DNA of 64,000 bases from the NCBI GenBank assembly GCA_905250115.1, contig CAJNOI010000072.1, forward strand, positions 62,001-126,000, written 5' to 3'. Source of the DNA: Adineta steineri (taxonomy: Eukaryota > Rotifera > Eurotatoria > Adinetida > Adinetidae). Under the pieces are notes generated by a model that was not told where the DNA came from, made no database searches, and worked only from the letters and a program-made list of their open reading frames with translations. A program made the position numbers and the translations under genes. Shown here one piece after another: positions 54,198 through 64,000 of this stretch. Position 1 is the first letter of the stretch; each line of letters opens with the position of its first letter.

Positions 54198-54969
54198 TTT
54201 TTCTACCTAACACAGAAAAAAAACAGGCATAATTAATAGACTTTCGTCGATGTTGTATCTCACTTACTTTCTGATTGATCTAATATTTTTTGTATGAACG
54301 TGACCGCTTCCTATATATGTAATATGAAATGTTGACGAATCACTCGAATATACATTTATTCATATATAGAGAAGAAAAAAGAAATATTCGTCCTCGTCTA
54401 ACCTGTTCTAACGGTACACTCACTTTCTCTTCTCTTCGTTCTCTCTCTCTCTCGCTCTCTCTATTATATGTTTAATTTAGGCGACAACGACGATATTGAA
54501 ATATATATATTGAGATTGAAATAAATCAATGAAAGAGAGAGTTGAAGAATGAATTGAATATATAATATATAACCGATACAACAGCTGAAGAAAAAAAGAA
54601 AAGTAAAATAGGATTCGGTCGCCAATAAATGATTGAGACAAATATTAATGTTGCTACTGGTTTATTAAAATCTTGTTCCTCCTTTTATGGACAAGAGATT
54701 TTCAAAAATGTTAATGTTTATATTACTCTATCGTAAATTGATCTTAGTTCACATATAAAATATTGTATATTAGGCAGCTGTATGATTAAACCAATCTCTT
54801 ATATAATCACTGTCAAACTAGTTACATATTGACAAGGTACTTTTAGAATTCGAAAGTTCATAAGATATGCCAAAAATTCAAGATTGAAGTTTTTATATTA
54901 CTATTAAATATTCATAACATAAAAAAAATATACTTGTTTTATATAGACAATTTATCATATGAATACACG
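54198..54969. other. Intergenic with TC microsatellite
   Basis: Promoter side of the RRM gene. A CTCTCTCTCTCTCGCTCTCT tract lies at about 54442-54462. Otherwise AT-rich with no feature. Confidence 0.5.
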
Positions 54970-55794
54970 TTAACTATTATACCATCCACAACTAGCAGTT
55001 GTTAAATAGGTATTCATAGTTGAATCCCATATAATTAGAGCAATACCATGATGCCATTTTTCTATCCATTTAACTGTTTGTGTTTCATAATCAAAATATC
55101 CAACTACGCCACCATTAAATGATGTTTTCCATTCAACTTGTTCTGTTAAAGGATTATAGACGCCTCCAATTCCAGAATGAAATGATATTTGCCATTCAAT
55201 ATCATCGATTGAGGGGTTGTAGACACCGTGGCAGCTCCCTTTATGATATTTTTTCCATTCAACTATGTTCAGTTTTGGATTAAAAATGCCAAAAATACCA
55301 CTTTCTAGTTCATCTTGCCATTCAATAGTACGCGTAACAGGATTAAATACTCCGTGTATTCCTCCGTGCCAATATTGTTTCCATTCTGCACGACCAGTAA
55401 CTGGATTATAGACAACAGCGATAGAACCATTCCAATGTGTACGAATTTCAAGTGGATTTGTTTCTAAAGTTGTTTCGTGATAGAGTTCAGAAACTTTTAT
55501 AGCTAGATTTTTTCGTTGTTGATAGATTTGTTTAAGTGGTTGAATAGAATCTTGTTTATATCGTGAAGCAGAATGAGTAAATAGACGTTTAAACATATTG
55601 AATTTCCGATAAAATATATTTTTTGAAGTATCATACGCACGTTTGTCATCTGCTAAGCAAGTTTTTATTTCATAATTTAATTGTTCTAATGGTTCCAGAA
55701 GTATTTTTTGATCTTCACGTCGATTATTATGATGTTGAAAATATAATTGTTGATAAGTATGAATTTGTGAATCGAATGTAGATTCAATAGACAT
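54970..55794 (-). CDS. Protein with seven 21-residue G-[VI]-[YF]-N-P...EW repeats
   Basis: Intronless, 274 aa, a single start at 55794. Residues 1-110 are helical and charged (QLYFQHHNNRREDQKILLEP, YDTSKNIFYRKFNMFKRLF, IYQQRKNLAIKVSELYHE), likely coiled coil. Residues ~119-266 are seven tandem units of 21 residues with consensus G-I-x-G-V-[YF]-N-P-x-T-x-x-[VI]-E-W-[KQ], for example GIHGVFNPVTRTIEW and GIGGVYNPLTEQVEW; the last two units are eroded. Spacing and alternating hydrophobics suggest paired beta strands, so a beta-solenoid, MORN-like stack or small propeller is possible. The family is not one I can name. No signal peptide, membrane helix or catalytic motif. It is the only clearly long single-exon gene among the spliced neighbours here besides STK19 and the 360-aa ORF. 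Confidence 0.82.
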   Translation of the reverse strand: MSIESTFDSQIHTYQQLYFQHHNNRREDQKILLEPLEQLNYEIKTCLADDKRAYDTSKNIFYRKFNMFKRLFTHSASRYKQDSIQPLKQIYQQRKNLAIKVSELYHETTLETNPLEIRTHWNGSIAVVYNPVTGRAEWKQYWHGGIHGVFNPVTRTIEWQDELESGIFGIFNPKLNIVEWKKYHKGSCHGVYNPSIDDIEWQISFHSGIGGVYNPLTEQVEWKTSFNGGVVGYFDYETQTVKWIEKWHHGIALIIWDSTMNTYLTTASCGWYNS

Positions 55795-56304
55795 TTTTTT
55801 CTAATATCTGTACAAACTATTAAATCATTCATTTACACTTCACCAAACTCAATTTATGTAAAAATAATTTCAGGAAATACTTGTATATAAAAAAGAAGAA
55901 AAAGAAAAAAAAAGTGAGTATGTAAATGTGTTGAGGCAAAAGTCATTTAATCATACATATTGTGCAAGAATAAGAAACACTATACGATACTAATTGAAAA
56001 CTTTCAATATTGGGGGAAAAAAAACATCGATATAGAGGATTTGGTAGAAAATTTTATAAAAAATAAATTTACACGATTACATTTTTCAAATATTGATCAA
56101 ATTTGCCCTTGTAAGGTAATGACGATTTTTTTTCTTCTTCTTCTACTAACAACAGATGTCTCGTCCTTCCTGTGAAAGGAAAAGAAGAAAAATCAGTTGA
56201 CGTGTCTTATTTGCTGTATGGGCGACCAATTATGAAAAAATATCGGAAGTTACATTAAATTATTAATATATTTCATTACGACAAAAATAACTCGTTAATA
56301 TAAA
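55795..56304. other. Divergent intergenic region
   Basis: A 510-base spacer between the 21-residue-repeat gene (-) and AHSA1 (+), presumably carrying both promoters. A 71-codon frame at 55960-56175 shows no family resemblance. Confidence 0.5.
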
Positions 56305-57483
56305 ATGGCTGAATGGGGAAAAGGTGATCCTCGTTGGATTGTTGAAGATCGTCCAGATGGTAACATAAAAAAAGAATTTACATGATTCTAAAACTATTTT
56401 CTTTTAGCTACAAATCCAAATAATTGGCATTGGAAAGAAAAAAATGCGACCCAATGGTCAAAAGATAAATTAAAAGAATTATTAGTTGGACTTAAAATCG
56501 AAAATGAAGAACAATCATGTGAAATAAAAGATTTATCAAATTGTACTGGTGAAGCAACAGCTAATAATCGAAAGGCTAAACTTGTTTTTATCGTAAGTAA
56601 ACAATTTTGTCCTTGTAATTAATATATTTTCTTCGTCGTCATATAGTATGAATGGCAAATTAGAGGCACTTGGGAAGGAACATATCTTACAGGTGATAAT
56701 CGAACCAAATATGAAGGAAATTTTGAAATACCCAATTTATCGGATGAAAATGAAATACATGAAGTTACTATAACATTTTCTGTTGAAAAATCTAAAGGTG
56801 ATAAATTAAAAGAGATGATGCGAAAAGAAGGTGAACCAATAGTACGTGAAAAACTTGCGGAATATATTCGTTCACTTAAAGAAGAATTTTCTCAAGGACT
56901 TATTTTACCAACAAAAACAAATTCAAATGCTCCTACGACTCAATCAAAATCATCTATAAATACATCTAATAAAATTCCAATTACACAATTACCAACAGGC
57001 CAAAATAATTCAGGAGTTGTTGAAGTAAGAGATATCAAAGTTCAAGATACATTTAAATGTACAAAAGTCGATTTATTTAAAGCATTTTGTGATATCGACC
57101 GAGTTAAAGCATTTACACAAAATAGTGTTACACGATATGATTGTAAAAAAGGTGGATTTTTTTCAATATTTAGTGATAATATAACAGGACGTTTCGTTGA
57201 TATTGTCCCGTATGAACGTGTTGATATGTTATGGCGTTTTAAATCATGGCCTAGTGATCATTATTCTCGTGTTGCATTATTATTTCAAGATGATACTGAT
57301 CAAACCAAACTTGTTATAGAACAAACAGGTGTACCAGTTCAATTCTATGAAAATACAAAAGTTTGTTTTTTTTTTCAAATTATTTTTTGATCTCAATAAA
57401 TTATTTTTATTTAGGATGGTTGGAAACGTTTCTATATCAATAGTATAAAAACAACATTTGGCTACGGATCATCATTGTTTTAG
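56305..57483 (+). CDS. AHSA1: Activator of HSP90 ATPase (Aha1)
   Basis: Four exons: 56305-56359, 56408-56592, 56647-57360, 57415-57483; 1023 nt, 340 aa (human protein 338). Cochaperone that binds HSP90 and stimulates its ATPase. Seen: N-terminal domain with MAEWGKGDPRWIVEDRPDG, the conserved NPNNWHWKEK motif, WSKDKLKELL, GEATANNRKAKLVF and YEWQIRGTWEGT; a Ser/Thr/Asn linker (res ~200-230); then the C-terminal AHSA1/START-like domain with VQDTFKCTKVDLFKAFCD, VKAFTQ, GGFFSIFSDNITGRFVDIVP, WRFKSWP and VIEQTGVPVQF, ending GWKRFYINSIKTTFGYGS. The last intron has an unusual AAAGTTTGT donor, but frame and homology demand it. An AATAAA-type signal lies about 35 bases after the stop. Confidence 0.96.
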
Positions 57484-57877
57484 TCTATTTAAAATTATTG
57501 TCTCTGTAGTTTTTCACAATAAAACATTTAGCATAAGATATAAAACATAATGGTTATGATTTATTAATTAGATAAGAAGAAAAAACAGGCATAGCTGTCA
57601 ATATTAACAAATGTGTTCGAAAAGGAGAAAAAGAAAAGAATCTAATGATTTATTTTGAATAAATTATAATATACAGAAAACTTCTTTAACAACATATTAT
57701 TCAAATTAATCATCGATGAAAATATATCAATTCTATTTGACAAAAAAGAAACAGACACGTATAATAGAAGATAATTTTCCGATTCATATTACATATTTTA
57801 ATAAAATGTTGGATAAATATAAAGAAAAGATAAGCATAATGTAAACAGATAAAGTTTTCTTTCATAGTTGATTAGAT
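57484..57877. other. Intergenic, convergent 3' ends
   Basis: A 394-base AT-rich spacer between AHSA1 and the bZIP gene. Contains AATAAAAC near 57518 for AHSA1. Nothing else seen. Confidence 0.5.
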
Positions 57878-58863
57878 TTAACAAACATAAGGATTTGTAC
57901 GTGTTGATGGTAATGAATCATCTTCACTTGAATTTGAATGTTGCTTAGCACATGATGCTCCAAAAGCAGAATTAACTAAAATCGAATGATTATTGCTATT
58001 GTCCATAGATATTGCTGGTGATTGTATGCTGTTCATAAGTCGTTCTATACTGCTATTTGTCATTGTTATAACTAATGGTTGCTGTTGTTGTTGTTGTGGA
58101 ATAAATATTGAATGTGAACTATCAGTATCATAAGCTGAATTTGTTAATATAGGATTAGAATCAAGAAAATTGCTTAATTCTTCTTCTTCACTATAAACAG
58201 GTGGTTGATACGATGGAAGTAAGGGTGCAGGTGTATCAATAATTGACGAAAGAAATCCTGTATCACCGAAAACCATTGATGGTGAATTATTGAGTAAAGG
58301 ACATTCATTTAAATGATTTGTTACAACTGATTCGAGATGTTGTTTTTGTTGTACTAAAGCATCAACCATTTTTAAAAGATTTTCATGATTTTTTAATTCT
58401 TTATTATATTCAATTTCCAAATGACTTAAAACATTTTCACGTTTTTCTCGACATTTTGTAGCTGCTACACGATTACGTTCACGACGATCACGACGTTTTT
58501 CTTCTTCATCAGTTGATAAGACTTCATATTTTGAACGACGACCTGTATATAATGTTTTCGATGGTAATTTACGTGGATTAACTGTTACTGGTCCATATCT
58601 ATTTATTAGAAAAATAAAATAAAATAATGATCAACAAAAAAATTTAACCTTTACCTCACACGACCTTTTGGTAAAATTTCAATACTAGCTTCTACTTGTG
58701 GTAGATCATTAGGCGTAGTACTCAAAACATTTAGTTGACCTTTATCTTTTCGTTGTTTTTTTGATGATTTTAAATCATTAGTTATTTTTTGAGAACCTGA
58801 CGTAGATATAGGTGCTCGTAAATAACTAACTATCGAATCAACACTATTAAATAATGAATTCAT
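57878..58863 (-). CDS. bZIP transcription factor, Fos/ATF3/JDP2-like
   Basis: Two exons: 58655-58863 and 57878-58598; 930 nt, 309 aa. The basic region EEEKRRDRRERNRVAATKCR (res ~107-126) keeps the N-x-x-A-A-x-x-C-R DNA-contact signature; the following leucine zipper has heptad positions VLSHLEIEY, LKNHENLLKMV, ALVQQKQHLESVV and ends HLNEC, matching the Fos/ATF3/JDP2 pattern (zipper followed by H...C). N-terminal half is Ser/Lys-rich; the C-terminal half is disordered with a short glutamine run and many Ser/Asn. Binds AP-1/CRE-type DNA as a dimer, usually stress- or signal-inducible (family knowledge). Which subfamily it belongs to cannot be settled by eye; the zipper has polar residues, so heterodimerisation is likely. 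Confidence 0.92.
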
Positions 58864-59260
58864 TGAATAATAACTAAAATAAACTAAATATAATAAGCTT
58901 ATTTGATAAAATCGACTTGGGTTTTTTCCCAGTTGATGTAAAGAAGAAGAAAAAACAAGTTCGCATGTACTATTCTACATAAAATAATGATATAGACGAA
59001 ACGATACACATATAGCGCACCCTCANNNNNNNNNNNNNNNNNNNNNNNNNNNNNNNNNNNNNNNNNNNNNNNNNNNNNNNNNNNNNNNNNNNNNNNNNNN
59101 NNNNNNNNNNNNNNNNNNNNNNNNNTAAGGATAGAACTTTTTCTTTCTTTATTATTTAATCTCAACAAAAAGCTGAAGATTGCTTGCTTTGGACGATTGA
59201 AACATCTTTATTAACTTCTGTTATTTATCTATTTACATCTTTTCGTTTTATTCAACTTAC
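58864..59260. other. Intergenic with assembly gap
   Basis: Between the bZIP start and the last visible NHL exon. Includes the 100-N gap at 59026-59125, directly preceded by GCGCACCCTCA. The missing 3' exon(s) of the NHL gene should lie here. Confidence 0.6.
59026..59125. other. Assembly gap (100 N)
   Basis: Exactly 100 unknown bases, a scaffolding gap of unknown true size. The base run immediately before it, CACCCTCA, is the complement of the G-rich motif found at the hairpins near 61.6 kb. Confidence 0.98.
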
Positions 59261-60462
59261 CAAAAGAATCTTTCATCAACAAAAATTTTTGAATTCGAGA
59301 ATTTCTTTGATCAGAAACAAACATGTTTCCAGAACGATCGAAACTAAAACTAACTGGATTAGCCAATTGATTGGATTGTGATTCTTGTCCATAACATCCA
59401 ACTAAACATCGAAAACCATGCAAGTCTGAACCAACAATGCGACTATTGAGGAAATCCACAATAAATAAATATTTATCAGCATCTAATGTAATTCCACTTG
59501 GACAACGAAGTGTAATGGTTGGATTTAGCGATGTACTTCCAGCTACTGTGATGCCATGTAATTCTCCCGACTGGAACAACTGAACGCGGTCATTGTAACA
59601 ATCTGCTACATATAAATCCAAGTTCACATCAACAAAGATTCCAAAAGGACTATCGAGTTGATTGGAAGCTAATCCTCGAATACCTATTCCAGCAGCAGTA
59701 ACAACATTTGAATTCATCATCGGATCATTTAATGATGTTTTCAATACCTGATGCTGATAATACATTGAACAGTAAAGAGTATCATGGATATCGACAAACA
59801 AACCAGCACATGATGAGTTAACATTCATCACCGTGACAAAGGTACTTGTTGCTGCATTCCATCTTTGCACTCGGCCATTCTCATGCCCATCATCAATATA
59901 AATATCACCATTTGATGTCACAAAGAGAGACAAAGGTTGCTTAAAATCACTACTAATGATCTTTATTGGATTGACACTCTCTTCTTGCCACATTACAATT
60001 GTGTTTTTTTCTGGATTAGTGACATATATTGTGTTGTTCGTGCTCACAAAAATGGTGGAAGGATATTGACCGACAATCGATTGATTAGCAAAAGTAATTC
60101 CATTGGAATTCCAATTGGCTGTTGGGCGAAACTTCGGTTGATTAAATGAAGATGCTTAAAGAAAAAATTAAATTTTAAAAAATATCCTATGATTTTCGAA
60201 AATATTTAATATTTAAAAGACTCAAGATCGGTGTGTTTTCTCGTAACACACATTCTCAAGGTGGGTTATTCGCAATGAATAGTATTCAACAATCTGCACA
60301 GATATGACAATTCATCAATCAACTAAGTCTAATGTTGTTTTTTTCTACAAATATCGGATTGGTTTGGGCGCAGAATTTGAAATAAGAATGATTACCTGAT
60401 ATTTGATTGATCATAACCAACAAAATCAGCTCGAGAACATAAACATTAGTTTTTATTATCAT
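59261..60462 (-). CDS. Secreted NHL-repeat protein (3' end missing)
   Basis: Two exons visible: 60396-60462 and 59261-60154. The first encodes a signal peptide (MIIKTNVYVLELILLVMI). The second starts SSFNQPKFRPTANWNSNGIT and holds about six NHL/beta-propeller repeats with typical strands: TIFVSTNNTIYVTN, LSLFVTSNGDIYIDD, GLFVDIHDTLYCS, FGIFVDVNLDLYVAD followed by DRVQLF, GITLDADKYLFIVD followed by SRIVG, and FSFDRSGNMFVSD followed by SRIQKF. It closes at a perfect donor TTTTG/GTAAGTT at 59260, so translation should continue in an exon inside or beyond the gap; reading through stops ten codons later at 59229. Extracellular propeller; ligand unknown. This SxNQPKF...WN opening is a recurring pattern in bdelloid NHL proteins (recalled, not checked). 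Confidence 0.88.
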
Positions 60463-61718
60463 ATTGAAAAAACAATTTTTGTTTTATGCTCACAAATAAT
60501 AACGAATAGTGAGACTTTTATAAGTCGCTGGAAAGTCAATACTGTTGTTTGATAAAAACAAGTGAAATTAAACCTTCATTTTTAATCTTCTCCTTCTCAT
60601 AATCAACAAATATTATATAGAAGAAAAGCATAAAAACCAATATTTTGTCATATCACTTTACACTAGTTATTAATGAATAAAGAGAACTATTATTTCATAT
60701 ATCTTACAATTTCAAAAAGAATAAAACCTATTAAAATTCTATGAAATATGGATTATCTGAAGTTTATAATATATCGTTTTCAATTCAAACGAAGTATAAT
60801 GATTTAATTTGAATGGCAATCAGTATATGCATGATATTGAAATTAATCATTAGAAACATAACAAACGGAATTTTAACGCCACAATGTCTACAGACGATTC
60901 TTTAATAACAAAAAAAAATAAAGAATCTTGCTAGAATCATCTTGACTTTCAGAGTGTGTATGTAACTAGGGATGAACATGAATGTTGTACCCATCCATTA
61001 TTCATCTATTTACAACTATATTCACCCGCACCTTCAAGAGAAGTTCGCTTTATCTCACTTCAAATATTTACAGAGAAGGACAGAAGTAAAGGATAAGCAG
61101 AAGATTAATTGACTAAAATAAATATAAAAAGAAAAGTAATATCTACTAATCAATATGTCAATAATAAAAGGTGTATTTTTACAGAATATCGTTTCATTTT
61201 GAATATACAATCGTAAAATATATAATAACATCACAGAATACGGTCCCTTGTTATTATTAATAAATTGTATATAGACATTTTTTTCGTGAGACATGCTTTA
61301 TTTTTTCTTGAAATACGATTCACATCTGCCGAGGCGTATGATTAATTTATTTATTACTTGTCAAGCACCTTCTCTTTTGTATAGTTTGTCAATAATAGCT
61401 CATATTACGTTTTTTCTTGACTTTTAATATATTCTTTATTTGACATAAACAGACAATCTCATTACAGAAGCGTCTACTAAGAAATTTATGTTTGTTATCA
61501 GCGATAAAGAAATCAAGTCAAAACTGATATGCACTTCAAATACAAGAATTAAACTATACCACTTGAGAGTGGGTAGTAGTGGATGTTCGCTCTTTGACTT
61601 CTCACACCCACACCCTCAAGATTTGTTTTAATATGGAAAGAAAATAGATTTAGTTATTTTTTTTATAATCATGTTCATTCTATTCCCCAAGTAAACAGAA
61701 AAATAAAATATCATAGAT
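60463..61718. other. Intergenic with hairpin motifs
   Basis: AT-rich spacer upstream of the NHL gene. A possible degenerate G-rich hairpin spans 60938-61042 (TCTTGA... and CACCCGCACCTTCAAGA). A clear one lies at 61562-61620, listed separately. A 79-codon minus-strand frame at 61055-61294 has no family match. Confidence 0.45.
61562..61620. repeat. CTTGAG/GTGGGT hairpin, left of PLAT pseudogene
   Basis: CTTGAGAGTGGGT (61562-61574) pairs with ACCCACACCCTCAAG (61606-61620), with a 2-base bulge and a loop of about 31 bases. Same motif theme as 62459-62521. Confidence 0.7.
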
Positions 61719-62459
61719 TTATGAAATTTTTATTGGTAATACATCTTGTTGAATCTCATGATCATTATGTTTTTTACCAAGCCATCGATTACATGGAAAA
61801 CCAATAATTTCATTTGTATCCATATTAATAACTTCAACTTTAGCAAGAAACCAATCAGGTGATATGAGAGAATTATCATGTTCAATATGTAACTTAGTTA
61901 ATTCACCTAGAATTCAATGATAAATTCAGCTATCTGACCACGTTCAAATAAATTTCGACCTTTTTGTTTTAATCCTCGAATACAAGTATTACCAAGAGTA
62001 GCATAAAGAATAAGTGATACATTTGCATCTGTACCAGCATGTGAAACATCACATGTATAAAATGTGACTTCATATGAAATCACTATGTAAATGAAAAAAA
62101 ATAATTTGTATTTTATCGAAAAGAAAAAAAAGAAAATCTTACAAGGACGAAATGATTATTAATTAGAATTTTGTACTGTAAGTATACGTTTAGTTCTTCC
62201 ATCACCTTTTTCTTTTGATAATCATTCATGACAACACCATTATGTTCAATTTCAACAACTTATAAATCTCCAATATTAGGTTCTTGTAAAGAAAGTGTTT
62301 CAACTTTTCCTGGTACAAAACATTGTCGTTGCATTAATTCTAATGGTATGATACTAGTTTTGACTTTGATAGTATAAGCCATACCTCCTTCAGTTGAATC
62401 CCGAGATTCATCTGCTATACTTCACATAACATTTTTTCGTCGGCCATGACGAAATAGTT
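61719..62459 (-). pseudogene. Broken PLAT/LH2-repeat (LOXHD1-like) pseudogene
   Basis: Minus-strand remains of two adjacent PLAT (lipoxygenase-homology) domains. First: MAYTIKVKTSIIPLELMQRQ region, CFVPGKVETLSLQEPNIGDL, then an in-frame TAA, VVEIEHNG, an internal loss of about 25 residues with frame change, and KGDGRTKRILTVQNSN. An intron-like GTAAG...TACATAG follows. Second: SYEVTFYTCDVSHAGTDANV, GLKQKGRNLFERGQIAEF, a one-base frameshift, then GELTKLHIEHDN, SPDWFLAKVEVINMDT, IIGFPCNRWLGKKH, ILP-type end and stop. A TGA also precedes the first domain. PLAT domains bind lipids or membrane proteins; LOXHD1-type proteins are long PLAT arrays. With four disabling changes this copy is dead. It begins abruptly at a G-rich hairpin. 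Confidence 0.85.
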
Positions 62460-62521
62460 CTTGAGGATGTGGGTGAGGGTAAGAAAAGATAAAAACGTCC
62501 CCACCCACCCGATTCTCAAGA
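62459..62521. repeat. TCTTGAG/GTGGGTG hairpin, right of PLAT pseudogene
   Basis: TCTTGAGGATGTGGGTGAGG (62459-62478) pairs with the segment CCCCACCCACCCGATT then CTCAAGA (62499-62521). About 22-base imperfect arms and a loop of about 20 bases. The 5' boundary of the PLAT pseudogene coincides with it. Confidence 0.7.
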
Positions 62522-62854
62522 TTAAAATGGCGTTACTGACCGTTTTTATAAGATGTATAGTCGGATTTTAAAAAAACTACATAATTTTTTCCTTCATACT
62601 ATTTATCCGCGCCCTCTTTTTTCCATGTTTGTATTGGTTGTTCATAATGATCCAGTAAATACGCTTTCCTTTGTTTTCGAGATTTTTTTTGGATAATTAA
62701 AATGTTAGCACTGCTATGCGTTAGTGTCTGTAGGTCTTTCTGATTTCTTTACATATAAACGTTTCACACGGCCATTAGAAGATCACCCTAATAGCACCTT
62801 TTACTATATATTAAACATCTTTATTGGTATTGAGGATCGTGCTATTTAAAATTC
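62522..62854. other. Intergenic before the 360-aa ORF
   Basis: A 333-base spacer, visibly less AT-rich than average and similar in composition to the following ORF. No element or promoter motif confidently seen. Confidence 0.4.
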
Positions 62855-63937
62855 ATGCCGAAAAAATTTAAAAATCGGATCCGCAATACACCCGTGTCTC
62901 ATTCTGCTCGATGCACAAGTTGTAGTTCTACATTTTTATTACCTGTACCAAACCAATCAAGAACATATTTTTTAAACTTCTGCAAAAATTTGCGAAAGCT
63001 TTCTGATGTATCAGATGCGTTTATTATGAATGCCGCACGCTTATATGTTGCGACAAATAGCAGAGATGCCATGAATTTTGTCACTTCGATAGTGCAAAAT
63101 GAAATCACGAAATACAATTATTACGGACAACAATTAGCAAAACCATGGATACCATCAGAAATGAATTATCAACGATCTGCAACACTATCAAAAGGATTAA
63201 AAAACAGGAAATCGACGAGATGTCATTATCCTGCCTTTACCACTGTAATCAAAAGGAAAAAAGTTAGACAAAAAAAATGGTATGAACTGGATACAAATTC
63301 GAAGAGAAAAAAAACTATATTAAAATATATTCGACAAGAAATAAAATATCGTCGTCGGCATCATATCGTTTCATTGTATCGACAACAAAAACGATCATCA
63401 TTCGAATATCGACAGAAGAAAATTCTTGGACGCAGAAGAAATCGAATAAAGATGCAACGAGCGTTGAAAAGCGAAAGAAAATTTGAGCCGAACCGACATG
63501 AAAGAAAACTAGAAAAACCTTACAAACGTACGACTACCTTCGGTGTACACGCCATGTCAAGTAACATTTCAGTCACTAAAGATAAAAATAGTTTCCGATG
63601 GCCAACAAAACTTCTTTTAAGCTCATATTTCCATTTTCCTGAAACAGTCATCTCTTCTGCTCATTCCTTTAAGTGTAGAAGTGGCAAGCTATTGCTTCGT
63701 TATTCTAATCAACATGTGTTTACCTATACTATATCCGGTAACTATTGTCGTAGTCCATTGAAAAAACATTTAGTCAATACAATTTCAACATTAGGTAATA
63801 CTCAACCAGTATTTTTCGATAAATGCCAATCGGCGCCCATACAGTCCCGTCAGACTACAATTTCGATGAAACCTACTAATCATAATAATATTAACAAGCA
63901 ATCAAAGAAGCAGAAAACGAAGAAACCTCATCGCTGA
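62855..63937 (+). CDS. Intronless ORF, strongly basic protein of unknown origin
   Basis: One uninterrupted frame of 360 aa. Not recognised. Seen: a short Cys pair SARCTSCSS (res ~17-25), a more globular stretch (YFLNFCKNLRKLSDVSDAFI, ARLYVATNSRDAMNFVTSIV), then a very Lys/Arg-rich middle (KRKKVRQKKWYEL, KYRRRHHIVSLYRQQKR, RRRNRIKMQRALKSERKFE) and a less charged C-terminal third, ending in another basic tail (KQSKKQKTKKPHR). No signal peptide or membrane helix. Its base composition is less AT-rich than the spliced genes nearby and codon use looks different. A nucleic-acid-binding product of a mobile element, or a recently acquired or lineage-specific gene, are possibilities; neither is shown. 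Long intactness argues for coding or recent origin. Confidence 0.6.
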   Translation: MPKKFKNRIRNTPVSHSARCTSCSSTFLLPVPNQSRTYFLNFCKNLRKLSDVSDAFIMNAARLYVATNSRDAMNFVTSIVQNEITKYNYYGQQLAKPWIPSEMNYQRSATLSKGLKNRKSTRCHYPAFTTVIKRKKVRQKKWYELDTNSKRKKTILKYIRQEIKYRRRHHIVSLYRQQKRSSFEYRQKKILGRRRNRIKMQRALKSERKFEPNRHERKLEKPYKRTTTFGVHAMSSNISVTKDKNSFRWPTKLLLSSYFHFPETVISSAHSFKCRSGKLLLRYSNQHVFTYTISGNYCRSPLKKHLVNTISTLGNTQPVFFDKCQSAPIQSRQTTISMKPTNHNNINKQSKKQKTKKPHR

Positions 63938-64000
63938 TCTAAGAAGAACTGATGAATGACAATCGGTGCTATATACTATTCACTAATATTGTATATAATT

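Overview
The window looks like nuclear DNA of a small invertebrate, most probably a bdelloid rotifer. It is very AT-rich. Most genes are cut by short introns of about 50-120 nt with GTAAG-like donors and TTTTAG-like acceptors. One secreted NHL-repeat protein is of a kind I know as strongly expanded in bdelloids. Several short G-rich motifs resemble TGTGGG, which I recall as the bdelloid telomere unit. The rotifer assignment is inference; the animal-type genes (RasGRF, FMNL, NEDD4, MGAT2, STK19) are seen directly.

Left part (1-18.5 kb): STK19 (+), a glycine-rich EF-hand protein (-), an F-box/LRR protein (-), MGAT2 N-glycan transferase (+), acireductone dioxygenase (+), ETHE1 persulfide dioxygenase (-), and an unrecognised acidic coiled-coil protein (+) that shares a GC-rich divergent promoter with ETHE1. 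Middle (20-31 kb): two tandem TSPO paralogues (-), a NEDD4-type HECT ligase (-), a phospholipase-B1-like SGNH hydrolase (-) and a small EF-hand protein (+). Centre (31-51 kb): two very large minus-strand signalling genes, RasGRF and FMNL formin, whose introns hold most of the repeats. Right part (52-64 kb): a two-RRM hnRNP-like protein (-), a protein with seven 21-residue repeats (-), AHSA1 (+), a Fos/ATF3-like bZIP (-), an NHL protein running into an assembly gap (-), a broken PLAT/LOXHD1-like pseudogene (-) and an intronless basic ORF of unknown origin (+).

The genes are unrelated housekeeping and signalling genes rather than an operon or cluster. Reading frames were joined exon by exon by hand; for the smaller genes the summed exon lengths come out as exact codon multiples. 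For RasGRF and FMNL I give the coding span and domain order, not every boundary.

The least ordinary material is non-coding: a diverged ~260 bp repeat present twice in RasGRF introns with a perfect 11-bp palindrome, two foldback (MITE-like) elements in introns, and a dispersed family of CTTGAG/GTGGGTG hairpins. Some of these hairpins flank the PLAT pseudogene, and related motifs lie next to both 100-N gaps. No CRISPR array, rRNA or tRNA was seen.
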